A DNA stretch of 64,000 nt from Chloroflexota bacterium (GTDB taxonomy: Bacteria > Chloroflexota > Anaerolineae > Promineifilales > Promineifilaceae), in contig JAGOMA010000003.1 of NCBI GenBank assembly GCA_017993775.1, forward strand, positions 1 through 64,000, read 5' to 3'. Numbering within the stretch: the first letter of the stretch is position 1; each line of letters begins with the position of its first letter. Shown here piece by piece: positions 17,239 through 25,274 of this stretch. A program made the position numbers and the translations under genes. The notes beneath the pieces were generated by a model, which did no database searches, was not told the origin of the DNA, and was given only the letters and a program-made list of their open reading frames with translations.

Positions 17239-18993
17239 CTAATCATACCGCGCAAAAATGCGTTGGTACGCCGCACTGCGCTCCAGCAGTTCTTCGTGCG
17301 TGCCCTGATCCACGAGACGGCCGTTGTTCAGCACCAAAATGTGGTCCGCCCAGCGAATCTGGCTAAGGCGATGGGTGATCAGGAAGGTAGTGCGCTGGCT
17401 GCTGATGCGCTTCATCGCCCGCTGAATCTGGTCTTCCGTGGCGCTGTCGATGGCGCTGGTGGAATCGTCGAGGATGAGAATGCGCGGATCGGTGAGAAAA
17501 GCGCGGGCAATGGCAATGCGCTGCCGCTGCCCACCGGAAAGCGTAACGCCGCGTTCGCCCACTTCCGTAAAATAACCCTCGTTGAAGCTGGTGATGAAAT
17601 CGTGGGCCTGGGCTTCATGGGCGGCGTGTTCAATGTCGGCCTGGCTGGCGTCCGGGCAGCCAAAGGCGATGTTTTCAGCCAGGGTGCGGGAAAAGAGGAA
17701 CACGTCTTGCTCGATGATGGAGATTTGCGAGCGCAAGGATTTCAGGTTCCAATCGCGCACGTTCACGCCATCAACCAGGACACGGCCGTTATCCGCATCA
17801 AAAATTCGGTTAATCAGGCGCGTCAGCGTCGTCTTACCGGAACCCGTCTGCCCCACAATCGCCACAGTTTGGCCCGCTTTGGCCGCAAAGCTGATTTTCT
17901 GCAACACCGGGCTGCCAGCATAGGCAAAGCTCACATCTTCAAAGACCACTTCGCCGCAAATAGGCTGGATAAGTCCCTCCTCGTTTTCATCCAGGTCCGT
18001 CTCGGTGTTCACAATTTCCAGAATGCGCCGGGCGCTGGCCACGCCCAACTGCACCAGATTAAACGAAAATATCGAGACGAACGTCGGAAAACGCAGCACG
18101 CCAAATAAGCCCATGAAGGTAACAACCTGACCCAACGTCAAGGTTCCCAAACGCCACAACCACATGGCATGAAGAAAACCGAAAGCCAGGCAAATACTCA
18201 GGATCAACAGCGGCAAATACCAGGCCTGGATAATGCCTTGTTTAACAAAATACTCTTTATAAAGGGCCGCGTTAGTGGTAAAGCGCTTGAGTTCCTCTAT
18301 TTCTTGCGCATTGCCTTTTACCACCTCAACGCCGCTGATAGATTCGGCCAGTCCAGCGTTCATCACGCCAAACTGATCGCGCATGGCCTGGCTAACCGGA
18401 TTCAGCCGCCGCGCATAATCGGACACGCTGATGGCGAACAGGAGCAGGTAAATGACCGGCACAAGCAAAAGCTGCGGCTCCAACCGGCCGATCAACACAA
18501 TGGGCGCGACAATACCCATAAACCCATCCACGATCAGCATGACGCCGGGGCTAAACATGATGTTCAGGGTGCGCACGTCGTTGGTCGCCCGGGCCATAAT
18601 GTCGCCAATGCGCTGACGGCCGTGAAAGGTCTGATCTTTCCCCAACAGGCTCACATACAGCTCGTCGCGGGTATCGCGCTCCATGCGCTGGGCAATAATC
18701 TCGTTGGCGTAATTGCGCCCCAGACCAAACAGACCCTGCGTCGCCGCCGTCAGAAAGGCGCTTCCGGCAATGATGGCCAGCGCCCGCACATCCCAGGTAG
18801 CCGACGTAATCAGGTCGAAACCTTTGCCGATGATGACCTGGATATAACTGTAAGCGAAATTATTGAAAACGGCCGTTACCAACACCGCCACCGGCAGCCA
18901 GGCATACCGCCACAAATGCGAATTAATCCAGCGCACCGGCCCCCGGCGGTTATATGGGTACTCATTATCCAGGCGAAATTCTCGTTTGCTCAT
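17239..18993 (-). CDS. ABC exporter half-transporter (degenerate Walker B)
   Basis: This 584-residue ABC exporter half has a membrane domain over about residues 25-320. Its ATPase has Walker A GQTGSGKTT, signature LSGGQRQRIAIARAF, Walker B ILILDDSTSAID and H-loop LITHRLS. The residue after the Walker B aspartate is Asp, not the catalytic Glu, which marks a slow or non-hydrolytic site. The partner encoded at 14007-15833 has the canonical Glu with a variant LSMGQ signature, so the two should pair as a heterodimer. It is the first gene of the three-gene export set. No strong ribosome site precedes its ATG. Confidence 0.9.
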   Translation of the reverse strand: MSKREFRLDNEYPYNRRGPVRWINSHLWRYAWLPVAVLVTAVFNNFAYSYIQVIIGKGFDLITSATWDVRALAIIAGSAFLTAATQGLFGLGRNYANEIIAQRMERDTRDELYVSLLGKDQTFHGRQRIGDIMARATNDVRTLNIMFSPGVMLIVDGFMGIVAPIVLIGRLEPQLLLVPVIYLLLFAISVSDYARRLNPVSQAMRDQFGVMNAGLAESISGVEVVKGNAQEIEELKRFTTNAALYKEYFVKQGIIQAWYLPLLILSICLAFGFLHAMWLWRLGTLTLGQVVTFMGLFGVLRFPTFVSIFSFNLVQLGVASARRILEIVNTETDLDENEEGLIQPICGEVVFEDVSFAYAGSPVLQKISFAAKAGQTVAIVGQTGSGKTTLTRLINRIFDADNGRVLVDGVNVRDWNLKSLRSQISIIEQDVFLFSRTLAENIAFGCPDASQADIEHAAHEAQAHDFITSFNEGYFTEVGERGVTLSGGQRQRIAIARAFLTDPRILILDDSTSAIDSATEDQIQRAMKRISSQRTTFLITHRLSQIRWADHILVLNNGRLVDQGTHEELLERSAAYQRIFARYD

Positions 18994-19157
18994 ATCTTTA
19001 ATCTAATCGTCCACGCCCATCACAGCGGCACGTCATTCGATGATTATCTAACAAGCCCTCATTATACCTCTGTTTTGCCGATCAACAGGCTGGCTTCTAT
19101 GTTAGAATGAAACATCTTAGCAATTTCATCGTTCACCACAAAACAGGAGTGAATGTC

Positions 19158-21422
19158 GTGTCCCACGTTACCCACAAGCTCTCCAATTCTCTCGAAGGTG
19201 CATTGGCCGGCGGCGGCGACCCCGCCACCTCTCCTCTGTATGTGTTTGGCCCATTTCTAAAGCTCATTGTCATCGCCGGTGTCGCCCAAGTCACCTTTGG
19301 CGCCAGCCTATGGCTGGTTGTGTTCACCATCGTCGTGGTGTCGGCTATGTATCGCCAGGTCATGCACTGGGTCACAGATGGCAGCGGCGGCAGCGGCCTG
19401 AGCGAAGAGGAATTTGGCAGTTGGGCGGTCAAGCTGAATGCCAGCATCACCTTCATCGAATACACACTGACGTTCCTGGTCAGCATGGCGGCCTTAGTCA
19501 CCTTCATCGCCGACCGCTTCCCACTCCTCAACGAGCGGTTGTGGCTGTGGCAGTACCGCACATTTTTAGCCATTGGCCTGAGTGTGTTCACCGGCTGGCT
19601 GGTGAATCGTGGCCCCAAAATGGCGGCGCGCTTTTTCGGCCCGGCGACAGCGGCCGTGCTGCTGCTGCTCTGGCTGATGGTAGGAGCGACGCTCTGGCAG
19701 CGCGGGCTGCAACTGCCCGATTTTAACCTGAACGCTTTCCGGCCAGATTATTTGGCGTTTACCTTTGGGGGCTACGCGCGCATCCTGGCGGTCATGACAG
19801 GCATTGAGATTTTTGCCAATTTGGTGGCCGCCTACGATGGCACGCCAGGCGAGAAAAGCAACAAAGCGTTTGGCAGCCTGATCATTGTGATGGGGACAAC
19901 GGCCGTTACCATGCTCATCGTCGGCCCGGCCATCTACGCCCTTTCAGACCCCATGCACCCCGATGTTTCCGTCTTCACTCAGGCAATGGACAACCTGCTG
20001 CCCGCGCCGCTGCCCTGGCTGGGAACGCTCATTGGCGTAGCAGTGCTGCTGTCGGCGTCGGCGGCCAGCGCCCAGGGGCTGCAAAATCTGGCCGCCGGCC
20101 TGAAACTGCGCCATTACGTGCCGATCGTCATCGGCCACACCAACCGCTTCGGCGTCGCCGCCATGCCTGTATGGATAGAAATCGGGCTGGTGGCGTTTTG
20201 TTTCCTCATCTTCGGCGCGGAGGAAGAAATTTACCTGGCCATTTATGCGGCCGGCGTGTTTATTTTGCTCAGCATGACCGGTTGGGCGGCGGCCAAACGA
20301 CTGCTGCGCGGGATGCAAACAGAACAGTCCTGGGGGCAGTGGGTGTCGTTGGGCGGCACGGCCGTTGCCGCCATCCTCACCACCCTGGCCACAGGCATCA
20401 TCTTCTTCGAGCGCTTCCGTGAAGGCGCATGGACCTATTTCCTCTTCATCCCTATTCTCTACGCCGCCTTCACCTTTTTCCGCCATCGTTTGGGCGATCC
20501 TACGCCCCAGGAGGAGCGCCTGGGCCGGCTGCAGGCCGAACGCCGCTACCTGCCCGGCTATATCGCGGCTCCCCACCACTCTCGCCCCATCCAACTACAA
20601 AAAATCCTTGTCCCGCTCGATGGCTCCGATCTGGCCGAAGAAGCGCTGTCGGTTGCCCAATCTCTTGCCGGGACGTTCCAGGCTGAGCTAACCCTGATGA
20701 CCACGCTGGCGGAATCATCTCGGCACGGCAGCCACGCCGTTTTCCAACAAGACACCGACCCGGCGCACTATCTGGCGCAAACTGCAGCCCAGCTCGCCGG
20801 TTTGGGACTATCGCTGCGCACGATGACGACACGAGGACAGGTTATTGCAGCTATCGATCAGGCGGCGCAAGAAGAGGATGTGATTGTGATGAGTACCAAC
20901 GGCCGTTCCGGACTCAAACGCCTGTTCATTGGCAGCGTCGCCAGCGGAGTCATCCAGTTGTGCGATACGCCCGTCTTGCTCCTGCGCCCCACCGGCGACT
21001 GGCGCAGCCGGGGCACCAGCTTCCAGCGGCTGCTGGTGGCCCTGGACGGCTCCGAAAACGCCGAACGCATCTTGCCATACGTTCGCCTGCTGGCGCAAAA
21101 GTATGGCAGCGATGTCCTGCTGCTCACCGTGCCTGTGGGCATCATCTCCGAAAACTACCTGAATCATTTGCGTGACTATCTGGAAAAGGTGGCTAATGCC
21201 CTGCAACTGGTTGGCGTGCCGGCGCGCACGCAACTAACAGACTATGGCGGCCCGGCGCGCACCATCGTGCGCGTCTGCCAGACAGAAATGGCCGACCTGA
21301 TTATGCTGGCCACGCACGGCCGTGGCGGTTTTGATCGGTTGATGGTGGGAAGCGTAGCCGACCGGGTCATCCAACAGATGCCCTGCCCGGTATTTTTAGC
21401 GCCGATTCATACGGCTGGGTGA
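19158..21422 (+). CDS. APC-type permease fused to two UspA domains
   Basis: This protein of about 754 residues joins an amino acid/polyamine permease-like membrane domain (about 12 helices, residues 1-440) to two universal stress protein domains. The first UspA runs from KILVPLDGSDLAEEAL to VMSTNGRSGLKRLFIGSVASGV. The second runs from RLLVALDGSENAERIL to LATHGRGGFDRLMVGSVADRV. Both keep the G-2x-G-9x-G(S) ATP-binding pattern. The start is set to GTG at 19158 because AGGAGT lies about 8 nt upstream; an ATG at 19107 has no ribosome site. The substrate is unknown, and ATP or nucleotide sensing by the tail could regulate transport. It is monocistronic and followed by a family B repeat. Confidence 0.85.
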   Translation: MSHVTHKLSNSLEGALAGGGDPATSPLYVFGPFLKLIVIAGVAQVTFGASLWLVVFTIVVVSAMYRQVMHWVTDGSGGSGLSEEEFGSWAVKLNASITFIEYTLTFLVSMAALVTFIADRFPLLNERLWLWQYRTFLAIGLSVFTGWLVNRGPKMAARFFGPATAAVLLLLWLMVGATLWQRGLQLPDFNLNAFRPDYLAFTFGGYARILAVMTGIEIFANLVAAYDGTPGEKSNKAFGSLIIVMGTTAVTMLIVGPAIYALSDPMHPDVSVFTQAMDNLLPAPLPWLGTLIGVAVLLSASAASAQGLQNLAAGLKLRHYVPIVIGHTNRFGVAAMPVWIEIGLVAFCFLIFGAEEEIYLAIYAAGVFILLSMTGWAAAKRLLRGMQTEQSWGQWVSLGGTAVAAILTTLATGIIFFERFREGAWTYFLFIPILYAAFTFFRHRLGDPTPQEERLGRLQAERRYLPGYIAAPHHSRPIQLQKILVPLDGSDLAEEALSVAQSLAGTFQAELTLMTTLAESSRHGSHAVFQQDTDPAHYLAQTAAQLAGLGLSLRTMTTRGQVIAAIDQAAQEEDVIVMSTNGRSGLKRLFIGSVASGVIQLCDTPVLLLRPTGDWRSRGTSFQRLLVALDGSENAERILPYVRLLAQKYGSDVLLLTVPVGIISENYLNHLRDYLEKVANALQLVGVPARTQLTDYGGPARTIVRVCQTEMADLIMLATHGRGGFDRLMVGSVADRVIQQMPCPVFLAPIHTAG

Positions 21423-21446
21423 TAGCTATCAGGGGGGGTATCGGCA

Positions 21447-21479
21447 AGATTGGTCCAATCTTTGCGATCGGACCAATCT
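21447..21479. repeat. Palindromic repeat family B (double unit)
   Basis: AGATTGGTCCAATCT at 21447-21461 is followed by GCGATCGGACCAATCT, the same two-unit layout as at 1593-1626 but with the centre base swapped. It lies between the converging permease and aminotransferase genes, a position fitting bidirectional termination. Confidence 0.8.
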
Positions 21480-21493
21480 ATTCTGGTCTTTCA

Positions 21494-22654
21494 TCAACTG
21501 AACTGCGGCAGCAACTCGGCCAGGGCGGCTACTAGCGCATCGACATCCGACCGGGTGTTGTACCCCTGGATAGACACGCGGATGAATTGACGGCCGTTCC
21601 ACACCACCACCGGCGCTTCCACCCGATATTCTACATACAACCGGCGTTTTAATTCTTTAGCGTCTAGCGGCGGCAGCGGCGCGGCCACCATCTGCACAAA
21701 GAAATCGGGCGAGGATGGATAAATAGGCGGTAAATGGGTCAGTTCGGTGAGGCGGCGCAGGCTCTCGACAGCCAATTCGTGACATTGTTGGCGCACGGCC
21801 GTCCAGTCGTATGCCGCCATAAAATCCAACGCCGCCGGCACAGACAGCGCCGCCGCCGGGTCTTTGGTGCCCCACCACTGGAAATAATCCAAAAAATCCG
21901 AGCCGAAGGAAAAATCTCGATTCGGACCCCAGCCCCAACTAACAATCAGCGGCTCCAACAGCGGCTGCACCTCTGGGCGCGCATACAAAAAGCCCGCCCC
22001 TTTGGCGCTCATCATCCACTTATGGCAGTTGCCGGTGTAAAAATCGGCGCCCAGCGCCGGCAAATCCAGGTCAAGCTGCCCTGGCGCGTGCGCCCCATCT
22101 ATCAACGTCAAAATGCCTGCCTGTCGGGCGCGGTCGCAAATCGCTTCCACCGGCAGACGCAGCGCTGTCGGCGAAGTGATGTGGCTCAGATAAATCACCT
22201 TTGTGCGCGGCGTGACCCCCTGCCAGAACTGCTCCACCATCTCATCGACGGAGGAAACGGGCAGCACAATAGGCTGATGGCGGTAAATGGCCCCGGTTTG
22301 CCCGCAAGCGAACACCCAGGCATTGTCGCAAGCGCCATACTCGTGGTCGGTGGTTAGAATTTCGTCGCCCGGTTCCAGCTTTAACGACCGCGCCACCACG
22401 TTCACGCCAAAAGTGGCATTGGGCACATAAACCAGATCGGCGGCGGCGGCGTGCAGATAGGCCGCCAGCCGTTCGCGGGCAGCGGCAAAGTAGCCGGGCA
22501 TATCTGTGGCGATAAATTGCACCGGCTGAGCTTCCAGCAGGCGCTGCCATTCCTGGTAGGCGGCAAAAACTGGCCGGGGCGTGGCCCCAAAAGAGCCGTG
22601 ATTCAAAAAAACGACGTCAGGATTGAGCAGGAATTGGTTGCGTAATTTGTTCAT
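21494..22654 (-). CDS. Class V aminotransferase (isopenicillin-N-epimerase-like)
   Basis: This 386-residue PLP enzyme of fold type I has FLNHGSFGATPRPV at the N-terminus, typical of the isopenicillin-N epimerase/cysteine desulfurase-like group. TLIDGAHAPGQLDLDL holds the PLP-binding Asp, and the Schiff-base lysine is in TGNCHKWMMSAKGAGFLY. Members act as epimerases, desulfurases or ergothioneine-type lyases, so the reaction is uncertain. The reading frame extends upstream to 22735, but those codons lie in a family A repeat. ATG 22654 begins the conserved region and is preferred. The alpha/beta hydrolase gene upstream is separated by the repeat. Confidence 0.85.
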   Translation of the reverse strand: MNKLRNQFLLNPDVVFLNHGSFGATPRPVFAAYQEWQRLLEAQPVQFIATDMPGYFAAARERLAAYLHAAAADLVYVPNATFGVNVVARSLKLEPGDEILTTDHEYGACDNAWVFACGQTGAIYRHQPIVLPVSSVDEMVEQFWQGVTPRTKVIYLSHITSPTALRLPVEAICDRARQAGILTLIDGAHAPGQLDLDLPALGADFYTGNCHKWMMSAKGAGFLYARPEVQPLLEPLIVSWGWGPNRDFSFGSDFLDYFQWWGTKDPAAALSVPAALDFMAAYDWTAVRQQCHELAVESLRRLTELTHLPPIYPSSPDFFVQMVAAPLPPLDAKELKRRLYVEYRVEAPVVVWNGRQFIRVSIQGYNTRSDVDALVAALAELLPQFS

Positions 22655-22685
22655 AGGGTGTTCAAGGGGAAATTTGCTGTACCTG

Positions 22686-22762
22686 TTCAGGTTTGTCTGG
22701 CAAAACCCCAAGGGTTTGATACCCAAATAATGCAAATTCTCAGGAGCAAACCCTTGGGGTCT
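22686..22762. repeat. Dispersed hairpin repeat family A, copy 5
   Basis: This is a well-kept 77-bp copy with arms AACCCCAAGGGTTT and AAACCCTTGGGGTCT, followed by ATAGTTACAATTT. The left-edge copies are also followed by GTTACAA, and the copy at 48085 is preceded by TTGTAAC. The full element may therefore be longer, with TTGTAAC-type ends. Confidence 0.88.
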
Positions 22763-22777
22763 ATAGTTACAATTTGG

Positions 22778-23533
22778 TCAGGCGAGATAAACATCTAAAA
22801 ACGCCTGAATGGCTTGAAGATATTCCGGGTAACTAGAAACGTCGTTGTGCCCGGCGTCGGGGATGATGTGCATGGTTTTGGGCGCGGTGAGGGCGGCAAA
22901 GATGCGCTGCCCGTGGCTGAGGGCGACGAGAGTGTCGGCCTGGCCATGGATGACGAGGGTGGGGCAGGTAACGGCCGTTACCCGTTTTTCCGATTCGTAC
23001 AGGCGCGGGAACATGGCGTCCGGCAGCCAGGGCGTTATCGTCATGGCGATTTCCCGCATAGACGCAAAAGCGCTGTCTAAAATCAAGGCCGCCGGGGGCG
23101 TCTGGGCGGCGATGTGAATGGCAACGGCCGTGCCCAACGATTTGCCCAAAATCACGGCCGGCATATTTTCCTGCGCGGCGCGCCGCTGCGCCCACGCCCA
23201 GGCGCTCTCGCCATCCAGATACAACCCTTCCTCAGACGGCCGTCCGGCGCTTTGTCCATACCCTCGATAATCAAAAAGCAGCACACTGCAGCCGGCTGCC
23301 ACAAAAGGCGGCACGGACTGCACCCAATCGCGAATGTCTCCGGCATTGCCGTGGCAATATAGCAGCAAACAGCGCGGCGCGGCCGCCGGTAGATACCAGG
23401 CCGACAGCGCCAATTTATCGGCCGTGGTCAGGGTAACGGCTTCATAAGCCAGCCCTAAATCCGCCGGTGTCAACTCGGCGTCGGCTGCCGTCGCTTCTGG
23501 TCGGTATACAAATTGATTGATCAGTCGTAACAT
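22778..23533 (-). CDS. Alpha/beta hydrolase (ABHD13/Bem46-like)
   Basis: This 251-residue serine hydrolase has the oxyanion strand motif LLLYCHGNAGDIRDW and the nucleophile elbow ILGKSLGTAVA. It also has LVIHGQADTLV with the acidic residue and DAGHNDVSSY with the catalytic histidine. This order matches the Bem46/ABHD13 subgroup. A single hydrophobic stretch at the start is weak, so the protein may be cytoplasmic. The natural substrate is unknown. It lies between two family A repeats and is probably monocistronic. Confidence 0.85.
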   Translation of the reverse strand: MLRLINQFVYRPEATAADAELTPADLGLAYEAVTLTTADKLALSAWYLPAAAPRCLLLYCHGNAGDIRDWVQSVPPFVAAGCSVLLFDYRGYGQSAGRPSEEGLYLDGESAWAWAQRRAAQENMPAVILGKSLGTAVAIHIAAQTPPAALILDSAFASMREIAMTITPWLPDAMFPRLYESEKRVTAVTCPTLVIHGQADTLVALSHGQRIFAALTAPKTMHIIPDAGHNDVSSYPEYLQAIQAFLDVYLA

Positions 23534-23560
23534 ACTCTTCTACTAAATTTGTTTATAGCA

Positions 23561-23625
23561 GCAAACCCTAAGGGTTTGCTCTCGAGAGGCCCAATCTTTG
23601 GGAATTCAAACCCTTAGGGTTTTCC
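23561..23625. repeat. Dispersed hairpin repeat family A, copy 6
   Basis: The arms are CAAACCCTAAGGGTTTGCT and TTCAAACCCTTAGGGTTTT; each arm is itself nearly palindromic around CCCTAAGGG. It separates the hydrolase gene from the TauE/SafE gene. Confidence 0.8.
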
Positions 23626-23657
23626 CAGAGATAAGGCTTTATTACAATGCTCTCGTC

Positions 23658-24368
23658 TCAGCCAAATAACAGGCTGGCTCCCAAGACGACCAAGACGACC
23701 AAGACAATACGTCTGAACCGCTCCGGGTTCAGGTGAGTGTCCAGCCGCAGCCCAACAAACAAAGCCAGGAACATAGCCGGCAAGGCGACGAGGAAATTTT
23801 GCCACACCGCTGGCGTAAAATTACCGCTCAGGGCATGGACGGCAATCACGGTATAACTACTGACGGCAAAAAAACCTTGCAGATTGCTTTTAAATTCTGC
23901 CGGTGGCCATTCGCGGCAGTTCCCGTAGATGATTACCGGCGGTCCACTGATATTGTAAGCGCCGCCTAACACGCCCGCAACAAAACCGAAGCCATACCCC
24001 CACGCCTGATGCGCCAGACGCGGCAAACGCAGGCCAGATAAAGCGTACAAAGCATACAAGAGGATGAGGAGACCGAGAACGGCCGTTATCACTCCCACAT
24101 CCACCCGTCGCAGCAGCAGCACGCCCACCGGAATGCCCAGCAATGACGCCACCACAAGCCGGGTCACGGCGCGAATGTTTAAATCCGCCCGATAATGCAG
24201 CAAAAGCAGCAGTTCGGCTACGCCGCCAATCAAGGCCACCAATGGGCTGGCTACCTGGATATTCAACACCAGCACCAGCAGAGGCATAGACACCAATGCC
24301 AGCCCAAAACCGGTGACTGCCTGAACAAAAATAGCGACGAAGACGATGATAAAGACGAGTATGGGCAT
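23658..24368 (-). CDS. TauE/SafE family membrane permease
   Basis: This 236-residue polytopic protein has about 7-8 hydrophobic segments. The N-terminal VTGFGLALVSMPLL and the internal GFVAGVLGGAYNISGPPVIIY are the duplicated TauE/SafE signature blocks (G-x-G-G-x-x-x-x-x-G-P). The family exports sulfite, sulfoacetate or related organosulfur anions, and some members have other substrates. No sulfur-metabolism gene is adjacent, so the substrate is open. It starts at ATG 24368, 32 bp after the end of the secreted protein gene at 24401, and probably shares its transcript. Confidence 0.88.
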   Translation of the reverse strand: MPILVFIIVFVAIFVQAVTGFGLALVSMPLLVLVLNIQVASPLVALIGGVAELLLLLHYRADLNIRAVTRLVVASLLGIPVGVLLLRRVDVGVITAVLGLLILLYALYALSGLRLPRLAHQAWGYGFGFVAGVLGGAYNISGPPVIIYGNCREWPPAEFKSNLQGFFAVSSYTVIAVHALSGNFTPAVWQNFLVALPAMFLALFVGLRLDTHLNPERFRRIVLVVLVVLGASLLFG

Positions 24369-24400
24369 GGTGGGAGCGTGGGCCGTGTTTCAGATGCGGC

Positions 24401-25174
24401 TTAGGGTAAATTCACCGGGATTTCTTGAGACAACGTGTGCCATGTCCCGCTGCCGCCGCGGCAGGCTTCTGGCGAATCGAAGCAAATGACCAGGCGCAGG
24501 GTGTAGCTGCCGGATTCCGGCAGTTTGATATTATCGTCCCACGAGAGGCCGCCCGGCGGGATGACATCGTTGTTGCCGCCCCAACTGTTTTGGTACCATT
24601 CACGCCGATCGACGCCATTTTTGCGGGGCATGACACCCAGTAAGTTGAAGGGAACGGCGTTACCGGTGGAATTGGCGACGGTGAATTCAAACCATATCTG
24701 GCCGCCAACCTGGATTTGCGCCCGTGGTTGCAGCGCAAAATGCGCGCCGCTCAGGCCGTTGACTGTTTCCGGCTGCGGCCCGGATGGCGTGGGCACAGGC
24801 GTATTGGTGGGCGGGACCGGGGTGTTGGTGGGCAAAATCACTACCGGCACGGGGGTGTTGGTGGGCAGGGGTGTTTCAGTGGGCACGGCCGTGTCTGTGG
24901 CCAGGGGTGTTTCGGTGGGGGTAACGGTTGGCGGCGGGGTAGCCGATGGCGGTAGAACCACGGCCGTGGGTAAGCTGGTGGCTGTGGGGAGCGTGTCTGG
25001 CACGGCCGTTGTCGCTGTAGGCGCTGCGGCGATCATGGTAGCCGTGGGTACCGGGGCCGCCGGTTCCGTGTCGGCATTCAAACCCTGAAACACCAACCAC
25101 ATGCCGCCCATCAACAAAACTATGGCCAGCACCGCAGCGCCAACCAATAATATATTTGCAGTCCGTTTATCCAT
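24401..25174 (-). CDS. Membrane-anchored protein with Thr/Pro-rich linker
   Basis: This protein has about 257 residues. An N-terminal signal anchor (ILLVGAAVLAIVLLMGGMWLVF) leads into about 90 residues of Thr/Pro/Val low complexity, then a globular C-terminal domain of about 115 residues beginning ALQPRAQIQVGGQIWFEF. The C-terminal domain looks like an all-beta Ig-like module. It has two cysteines (CFDSPEAC) that could form a disulfide outside the cell. The frame extends to 25240, but that part lies in a family A repeat. ATG 25174 directly precedes the signal anchor. I do not recognise a named family. Confidence 0.7.
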   Translation of the reverse strand: MDKRTANILLVGAAVLAIVLLMGGMWLVFQGLNADTEPAAPVPTATMIAAAPTATTAVPDTLPTATSLPTAVVLPPSATPPPTVTPTETPLATDTAVPTETPLPTNTPVPVVILPTNTPVPPTNTPVPTPSGPQPETVNGLSGAHFALQPRAQIQVGGQIWFEFTVANSTGNAVPFNLLGVMPRKNGVDRREWYQNSWGGNNDVIPPGGLSWDDNIKLPESGSYTLRLVICFDSPEACRGGSGTWHTLSQEIPVNLP

Positions 25175-25204
25175 TAATCTCCAATCTCCACTCTGTTCAC
25201 TTGA

Positions 25205-25263
25205 AGACCCTAAGGGTTTGCCGCGCTTGTCGCAAATCACTCCAGGTCAAACCCTTAGGGTCT
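25205..25263. repeat. Dispersed hairpin repeat family A, copy 7
   Basis: A short version with arms AGACCCTAAGGGTTTG and AAACCCTTAGGGTCT and a centre of about 28 bp. It lies between the binding-protein gene and the secreted-protein gene. Confidence 0.85.
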
Positions 25264-25274
25264 AGATAGATACC

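Noticed and set aside
18169-19110. Plus-strand open frame of 313 codons opposite the ABC exporter gene
   Set aside because: It lies antisense to a clear ABC gene, has low-complexity Gln/His-rich composition and no ribosome site. It is a GC-rich shadow.
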